This document shows positions 61,189 through 64,000 of a DNA stretch of 64,000 nt, in pieces (position 1 is the stretch's first letter; each line of letters begins with the position of its first letter). Location: contig CM072165.1 in the NCBI GenBank assembly GCA_036850595.1, forward strand, positions 11,170,109 to 11,234,108, read 5' to 3'. The stretch comes from Rhyacichthys aspro. Its lineage: Eukaryota > Chordata > Actinopteri > Gobiiformes > Rhyacichthyidae. Position numbers and translations under genes: made by a program. Below the pieces are notes generated by a model. That model did no database searches, was not told where the DNA came from, and was given only the letters and a program-made list of their open reading frames with translations.

Positions 61189-64000
61189 CTGGAGGGACAG
61201 AGTGGACAGACAGGTGACAGACACAAAGTCAGGGCAGAGGTGACAAGGCTTAGTGTCTCAACAGACGTCAAGCTGCTGCTGCTGTGGAAGGAAAACAGTT
61301 AAAAAAAAAAGTCTCAGTGGTGAGTAAAACCCCCGACAAAAAATCCTGCAGGAAAGCGTCTCGAAGGAAAGGGTTATTGAAGCAGAGGCCTGTCACGTCC
61401 GAAGCTAGATCTGCACCGACAGTCTGACGGAAAACAAATCACCCAATTACTCTGCACAGCACTGATGGATTAGACTCAGGCGTCGTGTGTGGACCATGCC
61501 TGACTTCCTGTCCCATTCTCAAACCTCCAATCACATCTACTTCTTGCTCTTAGTCAGTATCTGTATGAGGGATTAGCTGTCAGAAACAAGAATAACTCAT
61601 CTTCAAAACAGAACAGGATCTCAAAAGTAGTTACAATACTTCTTATACCAAAAGACACACAGGTACTAAGGTGTGCATAGTCCATCATCAAACCCAAGAG
61701 ACATGTAAAAGCTTGGCCTAAAATGTGTACAAATGGGTACAAAGTGGGCACAAAAGTAGGAGAAGTACAGGCCAAAGCTAGAGCTAAATATGGACCTTTC
61801 CGAAAAGACTCCCAACCCACTTCCACTCCAGCTCCTAGTGCACTCGGCCTGTAGAGACACTCACAGCTGAGTGGAGTTCCCTTCATCAAAGTGTTGGGTC
61901 TAAATACAGCGCACAGCTTTCAGATACCCCCCCTCACTTTGATAAAAAACAGGAACTCTCTGTGACCATGGTTACGCACCAAACTCAAGTGGAGAATAAT
62001 CCATTATCCTTGTTTTTTTTAATGTTTTTTGAATTTTATTTTTGCATAACTTTGGCTTTGTTGATGCAAATTGAATAGTGTTTCTTAAGACTTTTGTCTC
62101 AATTGATCAATACTCTACCATTGCAACTTGATTTCTAATTTTTTTTCATTCCCTGGTTTTGAAATCCCTTAATGTTTCCATTTAAAAACATTTTTTGTGT
62201 CCTAGGGACCCAGGTGGAGCAATTTATTAACAAGTGCACAAAAAATACAACATTTGTCAGAATCAGTGTTTTTTGACACTCAGACACTTGTGTAATAAAC
62301 AAAAAAAAAAAAAAAATCAAAATTCAAATTTTAATAAATGGGACGGAAAAAACACAAATGTGTTTAAAAAACCCCCCACACAAACAAAGAGACTTCAATT
62401 GCTGGAACTGGCATAAAAGGTTAACTGGTCTAGGTCTAGATTTAGATTGATAAACTAAATCCATCAGCGTCCGACTCAAAACTGGTTTCAAATGGCCCTT
62501 TATATGGCGACCCCCTGAGTGAAAGTGGGTAGGGCGAGGGTTTAGGGAGTTGTTTGGGAAAGGCCCTAACGGCACAGTTAAATTAAGTTATCTGTGATAC
62601 TACACTATCCAATAAGCAATCCACGTCTGGACACACACTAGACGATTTTAAGCCTGATTTGGGGTCTGTTTGTTTGTCGTGTGAAAACTGATTTTTTTAT
62701 GCATAGACTCAATATACATCCCAGTTATAGAGAAGCAACTGTTGTTAAATGCGTGTGTTATATAACGTCAGAATAGGTCGAAACTATCCTTACAACTGTG
62801 TTCTTGCCTGGTTTTAAAGCTGGTTATCACTTTGAAAATCGTCCAGTGTGCCCCGGCCTAAGGCTCACAGAGGATACTGACAACACAGCTAACGTGCACA
62901 GCAGGTTCATTTTGCCTCTCATCTAACGTTCATGTGGCTGGAGGGCTGACGAGGCACTGTATGACTCACAGCTGGAAAGCACAATGCACTTTCTCATTCA
63001 GAGCTGATGCTTTCACGCGGATACTCGTCTTTGTGTCCGGTCAGGAGGAAACATTGACCTCAAGTGGCCTCCTGTTCTGCTTCCTTTTGAAAAGAATATG
63101 GCATCGGGGGCAAGTGACATTACAAACATGGCGCTGTAGTAAAGAAAGACGGATAGTTTGAGCGCTGGCCTGAAGCCTGGTGGTTTGTCATGCAATGCCC
63201 CCAGCCCACTGCCTGCTCTTAGTCTGCCTTACCACATCTGGGCCTTCTGTCTTCATCTTCTACAATACAACAAATGGTCAACTATTGCTTGTCCATTAAG
63301 CCTATTATATATGTGCACATTTATGAATGTGTTTTACAGCAACAGTGTAGTCAGTTTCACACATACAAGTGTTTTCTAGAGTAACCTCCAGTTGAGTGCC
63401 ATGTACAAATGATGTGCAGAGATGCTATTGCATTGTAAGATGAGTGTGTGAATGTAAACAGGGATTACCATTGTGGTAGTTACATGTATACCACACTAAC
63501 ATAGCTTCATTTAACAAGCTATACTGGGATAATGTCCACGGGCGATTGTTATCCAAAGTGCACACATGAAAGAGATTTAGGTAACATTTCTACTTTAACT
63601 TTGGTTGTGTCTGGCACCCTGTCTTGCAGTAACACATTCATTTAAATCTATATCTCTTGCCTACCTCTAGGAATTCAAGTTTATAAGATAACCTATTATT
63701 ACAAATGCATACACGTAAAATGGTTCCACTACAGCCCAGTAAATAGATATCATAATTTGATTTGGACAGGACAGCAGATTGATGACTCACAGAAGGCAGT
63801 AGACTAGCACCTTTTATATTATCAAAGTGCTACATGTCTTAGGCGACTATTGAATATCTAAACCCATCTTATGCCTTTTACTGGCCAGCTAGAATATACA
63901 GAATAAATTGTACCTGACCAATCAGTCTCTACAATAGGGCAGGCTGTTCTAAATGTGTTGGTCTAGTTCATTCCACATGTCGGTATGCTGAATTGTGATT
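61189..64000 (-). other. camk2d: camk2d intron leading off the right edge
   Basis: No further CaMKII exon (for example the conserved KKPDGVK segment or kinase domain) was found here, so those exons lie beyond the window. The stretch is ordinary AT-rich intron with no clear repeat ends. Confidence 0.6.

Overview
This is a 64 kb stretch of vertebrate nuclear DNA, almost certainly from a teleost fish. Coding sequence is broken into short GT-AG exons. Introns are AT-rich and CpG-poor, and aco1 is compact at about 10.6 kb. The non-coding DNA carries microsatellites and several short non-autonomous DNA-transposon relics (hAT-like and Harbinger-like) of the kinds common in fish. There are no bacterial, viral or plasmid features.

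Layout. (1) Positions 273-359, minus strand: the first coding exon of an ankyrin-2 gene (ank2), with a GC-rich promoter just upstream. The rest of ank2 lies off the left edge. (2) About 0.8-34.8 kb is gene-poor. It holds repeats, one large CpG-rich repeat (25.7-27.1 kb), and several exon-like or regulatory-looking islands. (3) At 34.8-35.4 kb a CpG island carries a second minus-strand first coding exon (34824-34913). It may be a distal alternative first exon of ank2 or the start of an unrecognised gene. (4) From 39.2 to 50.4 kb, plus strand, is a complete aco1 gene (cytosolic aconitase / iron regulatory protein 1). It has one non-coding exon plus 20 coding exons giving 894 residues, with all three iron-sulphur cysteines present. 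(5) From 53.0 to 61.2 kb, minus strand, is the 3' part of a delta-type CaMKII gene (camk2d): three linker exons and three exons for the hub (association) domain. The kinase domain lies off the right edge.

The most interesting signal is in the camk2d intron just before the hub exons. At 55046-55151 an ATG opens a short hydrophobic, signal-peptide- or anchor-like frame. It ends in a splice donor whose phase matches the first hub exon, and a CCAAT box lies upstream. This would make a kinase-less, membrane-directed or secreted hub protein of 169 residues, analogous to mammalian alpha-KAP of Camk2a. A second frame about 1.3 kb further upstream (56299-56480) encodes an apparent membrane span and also ends in a phase-matched GTAAGT donor. 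Both are predictions from sequence alone, and a plain cassette-exon reading is possible for the first.

Functionally the genes are unrelated neighbours: iron/citrate metabolism (aco1), membrane-cytoskeleton scaffolding (ank2) and calcium signalling (camk2d).
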